Assembly: GCA_032768795.1 (NCBI GenBank) | Contig: CP136492.1 | Span: forward strand, 1,364,001 to 1,428,000 | Source of the DNA: Tremella fuciformis | Lineage: Eukaryota; Basidiomycota; Tremellomycetes; Tremellales; Tremellaceae | Direction of reading: 5' to 3' | Length of the DNA stretch: 64,000 nt | Shown here: piece by piece, positions 47,145 through 57,290 of the stretch | How the letters are laid out: each line of letters begins with the position of its first letter | Numbering within the stretch: the stretch's first letter is position 1 | The notes under the pieces: generated by a model | What the model was told of the DNA's origin: nothing | The model's input: only the letters and a program-made list of their open reading frames with translations | Databases searched by the model: none | Program-made: the position numbers and the translations under genes

Positions 47145-50045
47145 CTACTGCAGCTCGGCGCTGAACGAACCATCTGCCCAGAAATCCAGTCGCCACTCCG
47201 CCAATAGACCGGCTTGATACCCCGACGGTATCGCCAAATAGACTCCGGCTTCCAGTTTCGTCTTTTCAATCGCGACGCCGGACAGATTGTCCGCGTACGG
47301 TCCTGTGGTAGCCATCTGCTCACCGAGGGAAGAACCTGTACTGCGTTTGAACAGCGTGAGGTTGACAGGAATCGATGCTGGGGTTGGCAGGTGTAAGCGC
47401 GCCCTGGCATATAAGCGCTCTCTAAGCGCTTATTTGGTGCAGTCTTACTCACATGAGCGAGGTCGATTGCGGGATGATGAGCTCGACCTGAGGATTGAGG
47501 TGATAAGTGCCTGCACTAGGTCGCCCACCGGCGGTCTCGGATGTCCTGAGAAGTCAGCCTATGCATCTGCTTGTCCTCTCTCGCAAACGCACCATCTCCC
47601 TGGAATGGATCTTAAAAACATTCCCGCTCCTTCCAGAGGAATCGCCTGAAGCACGACGGGCAGAGTTGATTCGACGACCAGATCATATGGGCCTTTCATA
47701 TCTGCCTCGAATGCAGAAACGACGAGAGTGTAGACGCCAGCTTGGGCGTCAGCATATGCAAGAAGCATACAGTCTTTGACTCACGCCGGACATCTGTCAC
47801 CTCGCAGTATGCCATTCCATGGGAATATGGCCCGCTACTGGCCAGTACATCTTGCTGGCCCAGCCTGCGGAAGTAAGTGGCGTCCTACGGGATACTGACT
47901 ACCTACTCAAAGACACGTTTTCCGTTCCCCCAGACGAGCGCGACTTGCCAAGGGATAGCTTTTTCTCCCGTGAGGGATAACCGCAAGCTCGCTTTTGCAG
48001 AATTTGCGGTGCTTCCCTCGATTCGCAGAGCGAACTGCGGGTTGTACATGAAGGAAGGGAGACCAGAGTGACCGCCGGCGTTGCGCGATGTGAGGCTACC
48101 GGCCACTGTGAGGTTGTGAGGAAGGAATCGAGCGACGCGATCAAGGCTGATGCTAGACCCTTTGGAGGCGAATGCTTGCAAAGTGAAAGAGGTCTTATGG
48201 ATACCTCTGTCCCGGGCAGGAGAAACGGTCAGTCTCCCGCGAGAACGTTGCGGGCGAGCTTTATAAAGCACATGTAGGCTGTTGCTGTATGAGACCTTTC
48301 TGTTTAGCTCCGGTATGCGGAGAGCTAGCAGAGGAGCCTACTGAGCCACAAGTGTCGCCGGCCGACTGTCCGTGATGACGCTGTAGCGGTGCGCTATCTT
48401 CGTAGACATGGAGAGCTATATCATCCAGCGGTCTGTCCTTGCTGCTCACATGCTGAGACAAGAGGATCCATACGTCGGTTCCTTCTGGGATATCATACGT
48501 CAACTCGTAGCGCAATACGCCTGTGTTGTCAGGACAACGCGAAAACAGGGAGTCAGATCCGACCTTTCGAGCTCGTGTTGGCGGGCTCTACCGCATCTGG
48601 TGATGGCCAATACCAGTGTCTGATAGCAGTGACCGGTCTGAGTGTTGGATCCCAGTTCAGGTCTAGCTCATCAAAAGATATGCAGAGGTCGTCCCATGAC
48701 ATCCGAACGATTCCTGATGGCGAATTTGATATCGTAAGTCGATCTAACTTGGCGATAGGGTCTGGTTCTGAGACTGCAGATCCAAAGCCAGGATCATAGA
48801 CATCTAGCAGACGCTCTCCACCTTCGATCAAGAAGTCCAATAATCAGTCGACGCTCTGCAGGAGGTGTCGAGAACCTACTAAGCACGCTATATGCGTGAA
48901 GGGCGACCAAGCTCGACCCAGGTACACTGCCCGTTCCAAGAGTGACGAGAACCTGCCCTTTCCGCCAAGCCTCGTAGATTCTCTCCCACTCTTTCTCTCT
49001 CTGGAAACTCGTACGAAGGTCCAAGCGCTCCGGTATCCAACCCGTGAGAGCATAAACATCCAATGAGGGATTGCTTCCTAGGATATCGTACCCGCCCAAG
49101 GCTTTCAGCAGGCCCTTGACGGTGAGCGGAACAGCTGGACTGGCATGCTTCTCGCCCTGGTCGTCCAGTGAGTGCAGTGTCGCGTGTACAGGGGATTGAT
49201 CTGAAGCGTGGACTGGCAGAAGGGCGTCGATTATCAGCTATGACGTGAGCTCGGCAAGAGCGGGTTGCGAGAGTCATACTGAACGCCAACAGCCATTCAT
49301 GAGCAGCTTCAGAACATGTTTCCCATTCGCTGAATGTCGGGGTTGGCCCGAAGCGGTTTGCGGGTACAGCCCGTCCGTGCCGAGCTGTAACATGGGCTAG
49401 AGCCCCCTTAGCAAGTACACCACGACTCACCGAGCTGGCCCAACGCCGATTGTGGTCCAAGCATACCGTCAGGCCAGCAGCGACAGAGCAGTCAGCTCCG
49501 ACACCCTGCCTGACGACCACGGCTTCTTCCGTTGCGGCTCTTGCCCAGGCTGCTGTTGACGATTCGGCCCACTTGGCCGTTTCTTCCTGGTCGGCGGGCA
49601 AGCTGGGTTGGTTCAAATCCCTGAACAAGCCTCCCTTGTCCAGCTCGAACTCCCAGTCTGCGGGTTCTCTCCATACGTCCAGCTGCACTCCGTTGATTCT
49701 GCCTCCATCCCGAATGATGGCCGCTTCTTGCCCTTCGTCCCCAATGCTCGGTTTGCCCACCTGACCTCCCAGCTCCTCGACACGCCTCTTGACCTTCTCG
49801 GCACGCTCAAGCACGAGTCGCCATTTCTTCTTGACGGCAGAGATCTCAGTCGGTGGGACGAGATTTGATGCAACAAGGTGAGAATACGCTTCGGCAGCTG
49901 CGATGTACAAGGGGAACGCTTTGTTGAGGGTCGGGAGAGGCGAGGCGAGAGGAGCGAGCTTCGTGAGGGATGATTCGGCAAGCACGGCCTTTTGCGCCGC
50001 GGCTTGAGCTATGCTGAGACCTTGCTCATATGTTTGGAATGACAT
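47145..50045 (-). CDS. RIM13: Calpain-like cysteine protease RIM13/PalB
   Basis: Exon 1 is 50045-49431 (205 residues); further introns follow down to the TAG at 47145. Residues 1-90 form an MIT-like helical domain (QGLSIAQAAAQKAV, LYIAAAEAYSHL). Catalytic Cys186 lies in GVGADCSVAAGLTVC; exon 2 continues LYPQTASGQPRHSANGKHV, then LIIDALLPV. KGLLKALGGYDILGSNPS and LTGWIPERLDL are family marks; the His is in SLVALHAYSVL. The usual Asn (NPW) position reads DVYDPGF. C2-like beta domains fill the C terminus (YDIPEGTDVWILLSQHV, GAGMFLRSIPGRW). PalB/Rim13 cleaves the PacC/Rim101 factor in alkaline pH signalling. Only exon 1 boundaries are firm. Confidence 0.88.
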
Positions 50046-50132
50046 GCGCGCAGAGTGGGCCTTGTCGGGCCCCTCTGGCGAAGCAAAGCAGAGAGGTGTT
50101 GAGCAGACGAGCAACTATCCGGCTAAATGCGT

Positions 50133-50196
50133 GCACATCCCGATCTCCGTCTCTCGTGTAGGATGTGGCGGAGAAGATCTGCATAGGGCCCGCCTG
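50133..50196 (+). repeat. 64-bp perfect direct repeat, copy 1
   Basis: Begins GCACATCCCGATCTCC and ends AGGGCCCGCCTG; identical to 50379-50442. Similarity resumes shortly after both copies with GAGCGTAGCG. Confidence 0.9.
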
Positions 50197-50378
50197 GGGC
50201 GGGAACGAGCGTAGCGGCGCCTATGAAGATCTACAAGCACAAGAAGCTGTGGGGAGGGCCGGCCGGCGAGCGCTGTGCAGCAGCGATCCTACACGGGACG
50301 ATAGATGTCAGGATGAGAGGTCATCCTCGAGCGTCCTGTGCCCTAAGACCCCTATCCTCCCGTCACGTGATCCATCAA

Positions 50379-50442
50379 GCACATCCCGATCTCCGTCTCT
50401 CGTGTAGGATGTGGCGGAGAAGATCTGCATAGGGCCCGCCTG
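50379..50442 (+). repeat. 64-bp perfect direct repeat, copy 2
   Basis: Identical to 50133-50196. It lies just past the 3' end of the tyrosine recombinase and may belong to the end of that element. Confidence 0.9.
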
Positions 50443-50716
50443 CCCCAAGAGCGTAGCGCGGCAGCACGGCCGCAGGTCGGGGTTGTCGCAGGAGAAGGAA
50501 GGGCCCAAGGCGGAGCTCAGAGAGATGGTCGCCAGACCTGGCCCGGCTGAGGGACACCGTCGGCAGGCAGCGAGGATGCCGATTGGGGAGAGCTGAGTAG
50601 CTTCCTCCCCGCGGAGGCGTGCTGGGGTGGCCCTGCGTCCACATACAGCCTGAAGCAGTCGGAGTTCCATCTGCCAAGAGTCTTGATCTCGGTTGCCGAC
50701 ATTCCGATGGACGCAG

Positions 50717-51381
50717 TGTTACGAACCTGCAACTCGGCTCGTAACACAAGCCATCCAGCCGCAGACAAAAGGGCACAAGACAACCAGTCCCTTCAGCCGA
50801 CAAGAGAACAATAGCCTCATCCAAGACACGCCAACCTGTACACACCGCTCCAGGGCCTTATACCTTCGGATGAGATCAAATACAATAAGCAGGCCTGGCA
50901 TAATCCGAGTTCCACTCAGGGGACGCCCCGCAAACCTGCTCGGCTGAGGTACAAGCAAACTCTCCTTGCTCATGGCCTATTGTTTGCATACGAGGAGCTT
51001 ATTGTCCCCTCAGGGACTAAGACGGTGCAAGGAGAGAGGACAATAGAAAGGGAGGCAAGGAGCACGGTTACATGATTACTCAGCACGCGTCAAGATGGGT
51101 GGCAAATCCCTTACGGCGTTCATAGCTCAAATACTATATAAAGCGGCCACTCTGGCTGCAGAGATCTCTTCCCCAGAGATCGATTCTTGTAGTTACTTCT
51201 CATAGCTTTCTTGCACTCGAGTCTGCTTCCTTGCGCACCCAGCCTCGAGCGCCCATCGACTTCGAACTTCAACCTTCTACCTTCAATCGTCCGGTACGTC
51301 CCAGACTGTATTTCCTCCTACCTCCGTGTGCGTATTACTCGTCCGCCTACCTTGGCTAGCTACCAAGGCCAGGTCGTAACA
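50717..51381 (+). mobile_element. Solo LTR 1 (665 bp) with 5-bp TSD CGCAG
   Basis: Ends TGTTACGA...TCGTAACA (8-bp inverted termini). Flanked by CGCAG at 50712-50716 and 51382-51386. Contains a strong TATA box (TATATAAAG at about 51135), giving plus orientation. Inserted in the recombinase gene. Confidence 0.93.
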
Positions 51382-51499
51382 CGCAGCCCAGGTGGCGGCA
51401 CCCCGGCGGAAGGAGTGGCCGGAGTAGCGCGCCGCCGCATACCCTGTCGCATTCAGCGCTAGGCGGAGTGACCTTGTGAGCAGGGATCGCGGGAAGCCG

Positions 51500-51934
51500 T
51501 GTCACGACGGCCACGCCCTCGACGACCTACGCACGTGACCGACACCTCTCACGTGCCCGACACGTGACCTACCTCGGGCTGGAGAACCTCGACGAGGGAG
51601 TAGACGTTGGATGAACGCGCGACGACGGGAAGCAGGCGCAGAGTCATATAGGATGCCCCGGGCGCCCGTCGTAGTTCTTCAGCACTCTCTGATTGAGTCT
51701 CATGGATCATCATTGACGATCTCACTCTCTCCGTGGCACGCAGCGTGGCTGAGTCGCACTCACGCTGTATCCTCGACGACCTTGTTACCTCGACGACCTT
51801 GTAACCTCGACGAGGATCCAACCTCGACGAGGATCCTACCTCGACAACCTCGTTTCTACCCCTTTATCCTTTATCCTTGACTCTGATATTGTGCGAGAGG
51901 GCCTCTGCCAACGGGAGAGCGCAGCATCGTGACA
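51500..51934. mobile_element. Solo LTR 2 (435 bp) with 5-bp TSD AGCCG
   Basis: Ends TGTCACGA...TCGTGACA (8-bp inverted termini), flanked by AGCCG at 51495-51499 and 51935-51939. Carries tandem CCTCGACGAGGATCC-type units near 51790-51840. Termini match the gypsy-type LTRs further right. Inserted in the same recombinase gene. Confidence 0.93.
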
Positions 51935-52247
51935 AGCCGCCAGGCGCTGCGAAGAGCGGGTCCAGTGGTCCGCACGACCGGCAAGCAAGGTAAGCCCTGA
52001 GCGCGCGGACAGGGCAGACGTCCGGAGGCCCAGTCGGCACGACTACCGTGACACCCTGTCGGAAGGGGTCGGTCTTGGATGCCGGGATGGTTAAGGTGGC
52101 GACATCGCCGATGCGGGTCGGCAGGTGGAGGCTTGCGCGCGTGAGGTCGAAGCGGCTGTCGAAGGACGCGTAGGTGACCTCGCCCATGCGCATAAAGCAA
52201 GCAAAGAGGAGCGTGAAGGCCGCCACGATCGCGAGGTGGCCTATTCG

Positions 52248-52563
52248 ACGGAAATAGGTAGTACGCTCACATGAGCTTGACTCAGCCTCGAGTAGCCTCG
52301 TCGAGGCACACACATCCTCGACGAGGTTGTGCCTCGACGAGGTTCATCCTCGACGAGGCAGGGGAAGCTGCCACAACGATAACTCCGCATATAACGCCGA
52401 CACCCTCGACGACCTTGTAGAATGCCGCCGCCTGTTGCCCTCCTCATCACTCATAGCAAGTGCTGAGCGGGCAACAGGTAAGTCCGAATGCATCACTCAT
52501 AGCAAGTGCTGAGCGGGCAACAGGTGACCGGAATCCCATTGCCTCAGAGCTAAGATTCCGTCG
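52248..52563 (+). repeat. copia-1 5' LTR
   Basis: Starts ACGGAAATAGG and ends GATTCCGTCG, giving imperfect inverted termini. Contains three or more CCTCGACGAGG-type palindromes, a CATATAAC element, and a 10-bp inverted repeat CCTGTTGCCC/GGGCAACAGG. Confidence 0.9.
52431..52524 (+). promoter_or_regulatory. LTR hairpin plus duplicated splice-donor-like tract
   Basis: CCTGTTGCCC (52431) can pair with GGGCAACAGG at 52469 or at 52515. The second arm is duplicated within a direct repeat ATCACTCATAGCAAGTGCTG...; the first copy runs into AGGTAAGT, a consensus donor, the second into AGGTGACC. Same layout in all three copia LTRs. Confidence 0.6.
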
Positions 52564-52660
52564 TGGTAACGTCTCCTTCGACAAGTCGCGGTAGATAGAA
52601 CGCGTCAACAAACTCGTCGACCTTGCCTACGCACCGCCAGCCTCAAAGTGGTCCTCCGTC

Positions 52661-55600
52661 ATGCCATCTGTGCAGACGGTGAAAGAGGAGCGCAAGCTCA
52701 ACGGGCGCGACAACTACGCCCAGTGGGTGCGCGAGATTCGAGTCGTCCTCGGATCCGCCGGTCTCGTACCCCACATCACCAAGGACGCGTCAGCGATTCG
52801 GGCACTCGTCGAGGCTCGATATCCAGTGTCAAGTCCGGCGACAGCAGCCGAGACATCAAAGAGAGCAGTTGCTCTATACAAGCATGAGAAGGAGCAGTCC
52901 ACCGCCCTCTCCACTCTCTACGGCAGTCTGACAGAGACTGTCCAAAACAAGCTTCCCTCGAACCTGATCGACTTCGAGAATCCTCAACCGAAGGGGCTCT
53001 ACGATCATCTGGTCACCACATATGGGGCCGACAACGGATCTCGCCTAGCCGAATTATGGTCATCGATATTTGGCGAGACCATCCCAGAGAATGAGGACCC
53101 CGAACCTCATCTCACAGCTATCCGGTCGCAACTGGCCGAAATCACCTCCTCCGCCATCACTTCCAAGCTCACCCTTGAGCAATTCGCCAACCAGATTGGC
53201 GCATACGCCGCCATCCGTCGCCTACCGTCCTCATACGGCCTCCTCGCATCGACCTTCTACTCAGGGACCTCGTCGAACAAGATCCACCTCGACGAGGTTA
53301 TCGATAGGGTCGCCGATGAACATCGCAGACGTCAACAAAAGGGCGAGAGCGTAAACGAGATGGGGATGCTCAGCAAATCTCTGCAGAAACCGGCAAGCAA
53401 GAGATGCATCCACCATCCGGATCAGGGGAGGCACTCCACAGATGAGTGCTGGAAAGTGATTGGAGTGCCGAAGCACATCCAGGAGCAAAGGTCGGCCAGG
53501 GAAGCAGCCAAGGGAAGGAAGCAGGGAGGACAAGCGAAGAAGGCAAGAGAGCAGATGGAGTCAGGGGATGACTCATCGAGTGAGAACAAGAGAGGCTCGT
53601 CGAGGGAGACAAAGGAGGAAGGCTATTATGCGACGGAGATTGCACTACACGCCAACGACAACCTCCCATCCACCTCCATCATCATCGACAGCGGTGCCAC
53701 CAGTCCATTCATCAAGGACAAGCACCTTCTCTCACATCTCACCAAACTCGACAAGGCCGTCAAGATCCAAATTGGAGACGGATCGATTGTCGAAGCTACA
53801 CACTCCGGCCGCCTCACCTTCAACAACGTATGGTACAACAACGCCCTCTACGTTCCATCATTCTCGCACAACCTCCTCTCAACACAGCGCCTTGGTCCGT
53901 ACACAGGGACACACTGGCGCTTCTCGAAGGACTCGGCAACATTGGTCGAGAAAGGGAAGGTCATCCTCCGGGGAAAGAAACTTGGCAACCTATGGGTTGT
54001 AGACGACACACCGGTACGCACCACCTCGCGCATTCACCGAGCACTTCAGGCAATAGAAAACACTGAAGCCGAAGACACTCGCCTCCTCACCTGGCACAAA
54101 CGTCTAGGTCACTCGAACATGAGGAAGGTGTGGGAGCTCGGGAAAGAGGGGAAGCTAGGCGCAAAGTGGACAGGGTCATTTCGGAGAGTCGAATGCATGG
54201 ATTGCCTGAAAGGGAAGGCAACGCGCTCGGCATCTCTACCTAACCCTCGTCGAGCCAGCAAGCCCCTCGTCGAGGTATCAGTCGATCTATGGGGACCAGC
54301 GACCGTCCAGTCGAGAGAAGGCTTCCAATACTTCCTCACCTGCTATGACGACCACAGCAAATACGTGCAGGCCATACCACTCAAGAAGAAGTCGGATGCA
54401 GCCGAAGCACTGCAAGACTATATCAAGTTGGCAGAGAATCAGCTTGATCGAACAGTCAAGACCATCCGCTCAGACCAAGGAGGCGAATTCACGAGCAAGG
54501 AATTCAGCCACTGGTGCAAAAGCAAGGGAATTGAGCACACCCTCACGCCGACCGACGCACACAACCAAAACAGTCGAGTCGAGCGCGTCCATCTCACCAT
54601 CCTCAATGACATCCGGACATGTCTTGCGGACTCAAACTTGCCAACCCAGTTCTGGGTAGATGCACTGCGATATGTAGTCTTCACTCGGAACAGGCTACCA
54701 GGCTCCCACGCAAAAATCCCGATAACGCTCTTCCGACCAGACCACGACATCGACCTGCAGTACCAGGGGATGCAGCCATTCGGCCATCACTGCATCTATC
54801 GAGTTGTGAACCCCGCATCGAAGCTCGACGAGCGGGGACAATGCGGTCGACTGCTGGGGTACACAGAAGGGAGCTGGGGCTACAAGGTGCTGACCCAATC
54901 CAACAGGGTCATCGCAAGCCGAGACGTCACATTCATCACGGGCAGGAAGACAACGCCCAGTTCAGATGAACCACGACAGATCCTGGAGCCGCCTCAACCT
55001 GGACCTCGACGACCATCGACGAGCCTCGACGAGGATGACAATACATCCATCGAGCTGAACGAGATAGTCGAGGCAGGGGAGGAACCAGAAGAAGAGGAAC
55101 AAGGGGAAGAGATGGACGACATACCTCCCCAAGCCGTACCCAGGCAAGGGAGAGGCTGGGCCAATGAGTACATTCGAGAGGATGCACCGAGCCCGGAACC
55201 GAATCCCGACGACGGACCAGAGGATCCCGATCGTCGACTAAACGAGCCCACAGCGGCCAATGCAGATGAGCCAAGACGGTCGGGGAGACTAGCAGGCCAA
55301 GAACCTAGTCATCACCCTCTGCACGACATCGACATGGACTATAACCGAGTAGCCATAGAGCACGCGTTATCAGCCCAGTCACTCAACAACCCCCAGTCTT
55401 ACGCCGAAGCTCGTCGAGCCGCAGACTGGGAGGATTGGAAATCGGCCATGGACGAGGAGATGGGAAAGATGGAGAAGTACGGAGTGTGGGAGATGGTCCC
55501 CAAGGAGAATCACCGTACTCTTACAGGCAAATGGGTATTCACTCGCAAGATCGACGGGGACACGGGCAAAGCGAGTCAGCACAAGGCCAGATTCGTCGTG

Positions 55601-56953
55601 AGAGGATTTCAACAGGTCTCAGGACGAGATTTCGACGAACTCTTTGCTTCGGTCACCCACAAGTCATCATTCCGCCTATTCCTCTCCATCGTCAACTACC
55701 TCGACTGGGAATGCGACCAAATAGACATCATTGGAGCATTCCTCAAGGCCAACATCGACAAGGACATCTTCATCGAGCCACCAGAAGGCAGCGACATTGC
55801 CGCCGGACACGTCCTGCACCTCCGGAAATCACTATACGGTCTCCGACAATCACCGCACTTGTTCAACAAGCGCCTCGACGAGTTCCTACGGGAGCTAGGC
55901 TTCAAACCGACCCTAGCGGATCCATGCATCTACTCGCTGCGACAAGGACACAAGCGGTGCATGATCTCAGTCCACGTTGACGACATGCTCATAGCTGGCA
56001 ACGATCGATCAACAATCGACGAGATCAAACGGAAGATCAACAAGGAACTCGAGTGCAAGGACCAAGGACCGATTTCTTACTTCCTCGGTATCAACATCTA
56101 CCGAGACAGGCCAAACAAGAAGATGTACCTGTCACAAGAGCACTACATCGAGGCAGTTCTTCAACGCTTCGGTGAACCCGGCAAAGCCTGCAAGACAATC
56201 TTGCCAGACGCAAAGCTCGTCGAGGCTACGCAAAAGGAGGTCGACGAGGCTCGAGATAAACCATTTCCAGCACTCGCCGGGTCAATCCTCTATATTGCCA
56301 CGATCACCCGACCCGACATCGCCTACGCAGCATCACTGCTCTGTCGCTTCATCAGCAAATGGTCTCTCACACACTGGAGGGCCGCAAAGCACCTGTTGAG
56401 GTACCTGCGAGGAACATCAGATCTCGCACTCACCTTTGACGCACATGCAGGGAGAAGAGCACTGCTAGGCTGGGCAGACGCAGACTGGGGTGGATGTCTC
56501 GACACACGTCGATCTACAACCGGCTACGTCTTCAATACATACGGGGGCATTGTGTCATGGAAAAGCAGGCGACAACCAACAGTCGCACTCTCGACGACAC
56601 AGGCCGAACTCCTAGCATCAACAGAAGCGGGCAAAGAGGCAATATGGCTCAGGCAACTATTGAGCGACCTCGACCTAGGTATAGATGGAGCAGTGCCCAT
56701 CTACAACGACAACAATGGAGCCATTCAACTGGCCAAACATCAACACGGGTTCAAACTGAACAAAGCATTCGACATGCGAGCCCAGTGGATACGAGAGCAT
56801 CAAGCTGGTGGACTACTTGAGCTCAAATACACACCAACGGACAGCAACCGAGCCGACATCCTGACCAAGAACCTTTCGGCCGAGAAGACGAGACAGCTTC
56901 GGCAGCTACTGGGCTTGGGAAGACAAGGAGAAGCAGAGCAGCAGAGTCAATAG
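52661..56953 (+). CDS. copia Gag-Pol polyprotein, intact
   Basis: One uninterrupted frame of 1430 residues. Gag: KLNGRDNYAQWVREIRVVL near the start, and a degenerate zinc-knuckle-like RCIHHPDQGRHSTDECWK. Protease: IIIDSGATSPFIKD. Integrase: zinc-binding LLTWHKRLGHSNMRK and CMDCLKGKA, then the DDE residues in VDLWGP, RSDQGGEF and SRVERVH. Reverse transcriptase: DIIGAFLKANIDKDIF and the catalytic VHVDDMLIAG. RNase H: STTQAELLASTEAGKEA and DILTKNLS. All parts required for transposition look present, with gag and pol in a single frame as in many fungal copia elements. Confidence 0.93.
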   Translation: MPSVQTVKEERKLNGRDNYAQWVREIRVVLGSAGLVPHITKDASAIRALVEARYPVSSPATAAETSKRAVALYKHEKEQSTALSTLYGSLTETVQNKLPSNLIDFENPQPKGLYDHLVTTYGADNGSRLAELWSSIFGETIPENEDPEPHLTAIRSQLAEITSSAITSKLTLEQFANQIGAYAAIRRLPSSYGLLASTFYSGTSSNKIHLDEVIDRVADEHRRRQQKGESVNEMGMLSKSLQKPASKRCIHHPDQGRHSTDECWKVIGVPKHIQEQRSAREAAKGRKQGGQAKKAREQMESGDDSSSENKRGSSRETKEEGYYATEIALHANDNLPSTSIIIDSGATSPFIKDKHLLSHLTKLDKAVKIQIGDGSIVEATHSGRLTFNNVWYNNALYVPSFSHNLLSTQRLGPYTGTHWRFSKDSATLVEKGKVILRGKKLGNLWVVDDTPVRTTSRIHRALQAIENTEAEDTRLLTWHKRLGHSNMRKVWELGKEGKLGAKWTGSFRRVECMDCLKGKATRSASLPNPRRASKPLVEVSVDLWGPATVQSREGFQYFLTCYDDHSKYVQAIPLKKKSDAAEALQDYIKLAENQLDRTVKTIRSDQGGEFTSKEFSHWCKSKGIEHTLTPTDAHNQNSRVERVHLTILNDIRTCLADSNLPTQFWVDALRYVVFTRNRLPGSHAKIPITLFRPDHDIDLQYQGMQPFGHHCIYRVVNPASKLDERGQCGRLLGYTEGSWGYKVLTQSNRVIASRDVTFITGRKTTPSSDEPRQILEPPQPGPRRPSTSLDEDDNTSIELNEIVEAGEEPEEEEQGEEMDDIPPQAVPRQGRGWANEYIREDAPSPEPNPDDGPEDPDRRLNEPTAANADEPRRSGRLAGQEPSHHPLHDIDMDYNRVAIEHALSAQSLNNPQSYAEARRAADWEDWKSAMDEEMGKMEKYGVWEMVPKENHRTLTGKWVFTRKIDGDTGKASQHKARFVVRGFQQVSGRDFDELFASVTHKSSFRLFLSIVNYLDWECDQIDIIGAFLKANIDKDIFIEPPEGSDIAAGHVLHLRKSLYGLRQSPHLFNKRLDEFLRELGFKPTLADPCIYSLRQGHKRCMISVHVDDMLIAGNDRSTIDEIKRKINKELECKDQGPISYFLGINIYRDRPNKKMYLSQEHYIEAVLQRFGEPGKACKTILPDAKLVEATQKEVDEARDKPFPALAGSILYIATITRPDIAYAASLLCRFISKWSLTHWRAAKHLLRYLRGTSDLALTFDAHAGRRALLGWADADWGGCLDTRRSTTGYVFNTYGGIVSWKSRRQPTVALSTTQAELLASTEAGKEAIWLRQLLSDLDLGIDGAVPIYNDNNGAIQLAKHQHGFKLNKAFDMRAQWIREHQAGGLLELKYTPTDSNRADILTKNLSAEKTRQLRQLLGLGRQGEAEQQSQ

Positions 56954-56974
56954 ACATGCTCGCGAGGGGAGGCA

Positions 56975-57290
56975 ACGGAAATAGGTAGTACGCTCACATG
57001 AGCTTGACTCAGCCTCGAGTAGCCTCGTTGAGGCACACACATCCTCGACGAGGTTGTGCCTCGACGAGGTTCATCCTCGACGAGGCAGGGGAAGCTGCCA
57101 CAACGATAACTCCGCATATAACGCCGACACCCTCGACGACCTTGTAGAATGCCGCCGCCTGTTGCCCTCCTCATCACTCATAGCAAGTGCTGAGCGGGCA
57201 ACAGGTAAGTCCGAATGTATCACTCATAGCAAGTGCTGAGCGGGCAACAGGTGACCGGAATCCCATTGCCTCAGAGCTAAGATTCCGTCG
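56975..57290 (+). repeat. copia-1 3' LTR
   Basis: Same length as the 5' LTR; differences seen are GTCGAGG versus GTTGAGG and GAATGCATC versus GAATGTATC. Its right end abuts the truncated gypsy gag. Confidence 0.9.

Larger units (their letters stand above)
50046..50516. other. Non-coding boundary of the mobile-element block, with 64-bp direct repeats
   Basis: Upstream of RIM13 and downstream of the broken recombinase. No gene seen; the notable content is a perfect 64-base direct repeat with a 246-base period. Confidence 0.5.
50517..52247 (-). pseudogene. Crypton/phage-integrase-type tyrosine recombinase, cut by two solo LTRs and truncated
   Basis: Three collinear pieces: 52247-51940, 51499-51387 and 50711-50517. 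The first holds the catalytic Arg (FMRMGEVTYASFD) and the beta-sheet region ASKTDPFRQGVTVVVP; the second holds YSGHSFRRGAAT (HxxR); the third holds LGRWNSDC and the Tyr in FRLYVDAG. When each inserted LTR and one copy of its 5-bp target duplication are left out, the frame continues without stop or shift, so the gene was probably intact when the LTR elements landed. The N-terminal half is missing: the sequence ends at the copia LTR boundary at 52248. Confidence 0.85.
52248..57290 (+). mobile_element. Full-length Ty1/copia retrotransposon (copia-1)
   Basis: 316-bp LTR, 4.4 kb internal region with one long open frame, purine-rich tract GAGGGGAGGCA just before the 3' LTR and a TGG-start primer-binding region (TGGTAACGTCTCC) just after the 5' LTR. 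The two LTRs differ at about two positions by eye, so insertion is recent. Flanks differ (recombinase left, gypsy gag right) and no matching 5-bp duplication was found. Confidence 0.93.

Noticed and set aside
49605..49625. GGTTCAAATCC, a tRNA B-box-like string
   Set aside because: It lies inside the RIM13 coding exon, with no A box or cloverleaf around it.
50115..50500. 5S rRNA gene explanation for the 64-bp repeats
   Set aside because: Neither strand shows 5S rRNA internal-control or helix sequences.
51760..51850. CRISPR-like spaced repeats
   Set aside because: The repeats are short CCTCGACGAGG palindromes in a fungal LTR with terminal repeats and target duplication; no cas genes and a eukaryotic context.
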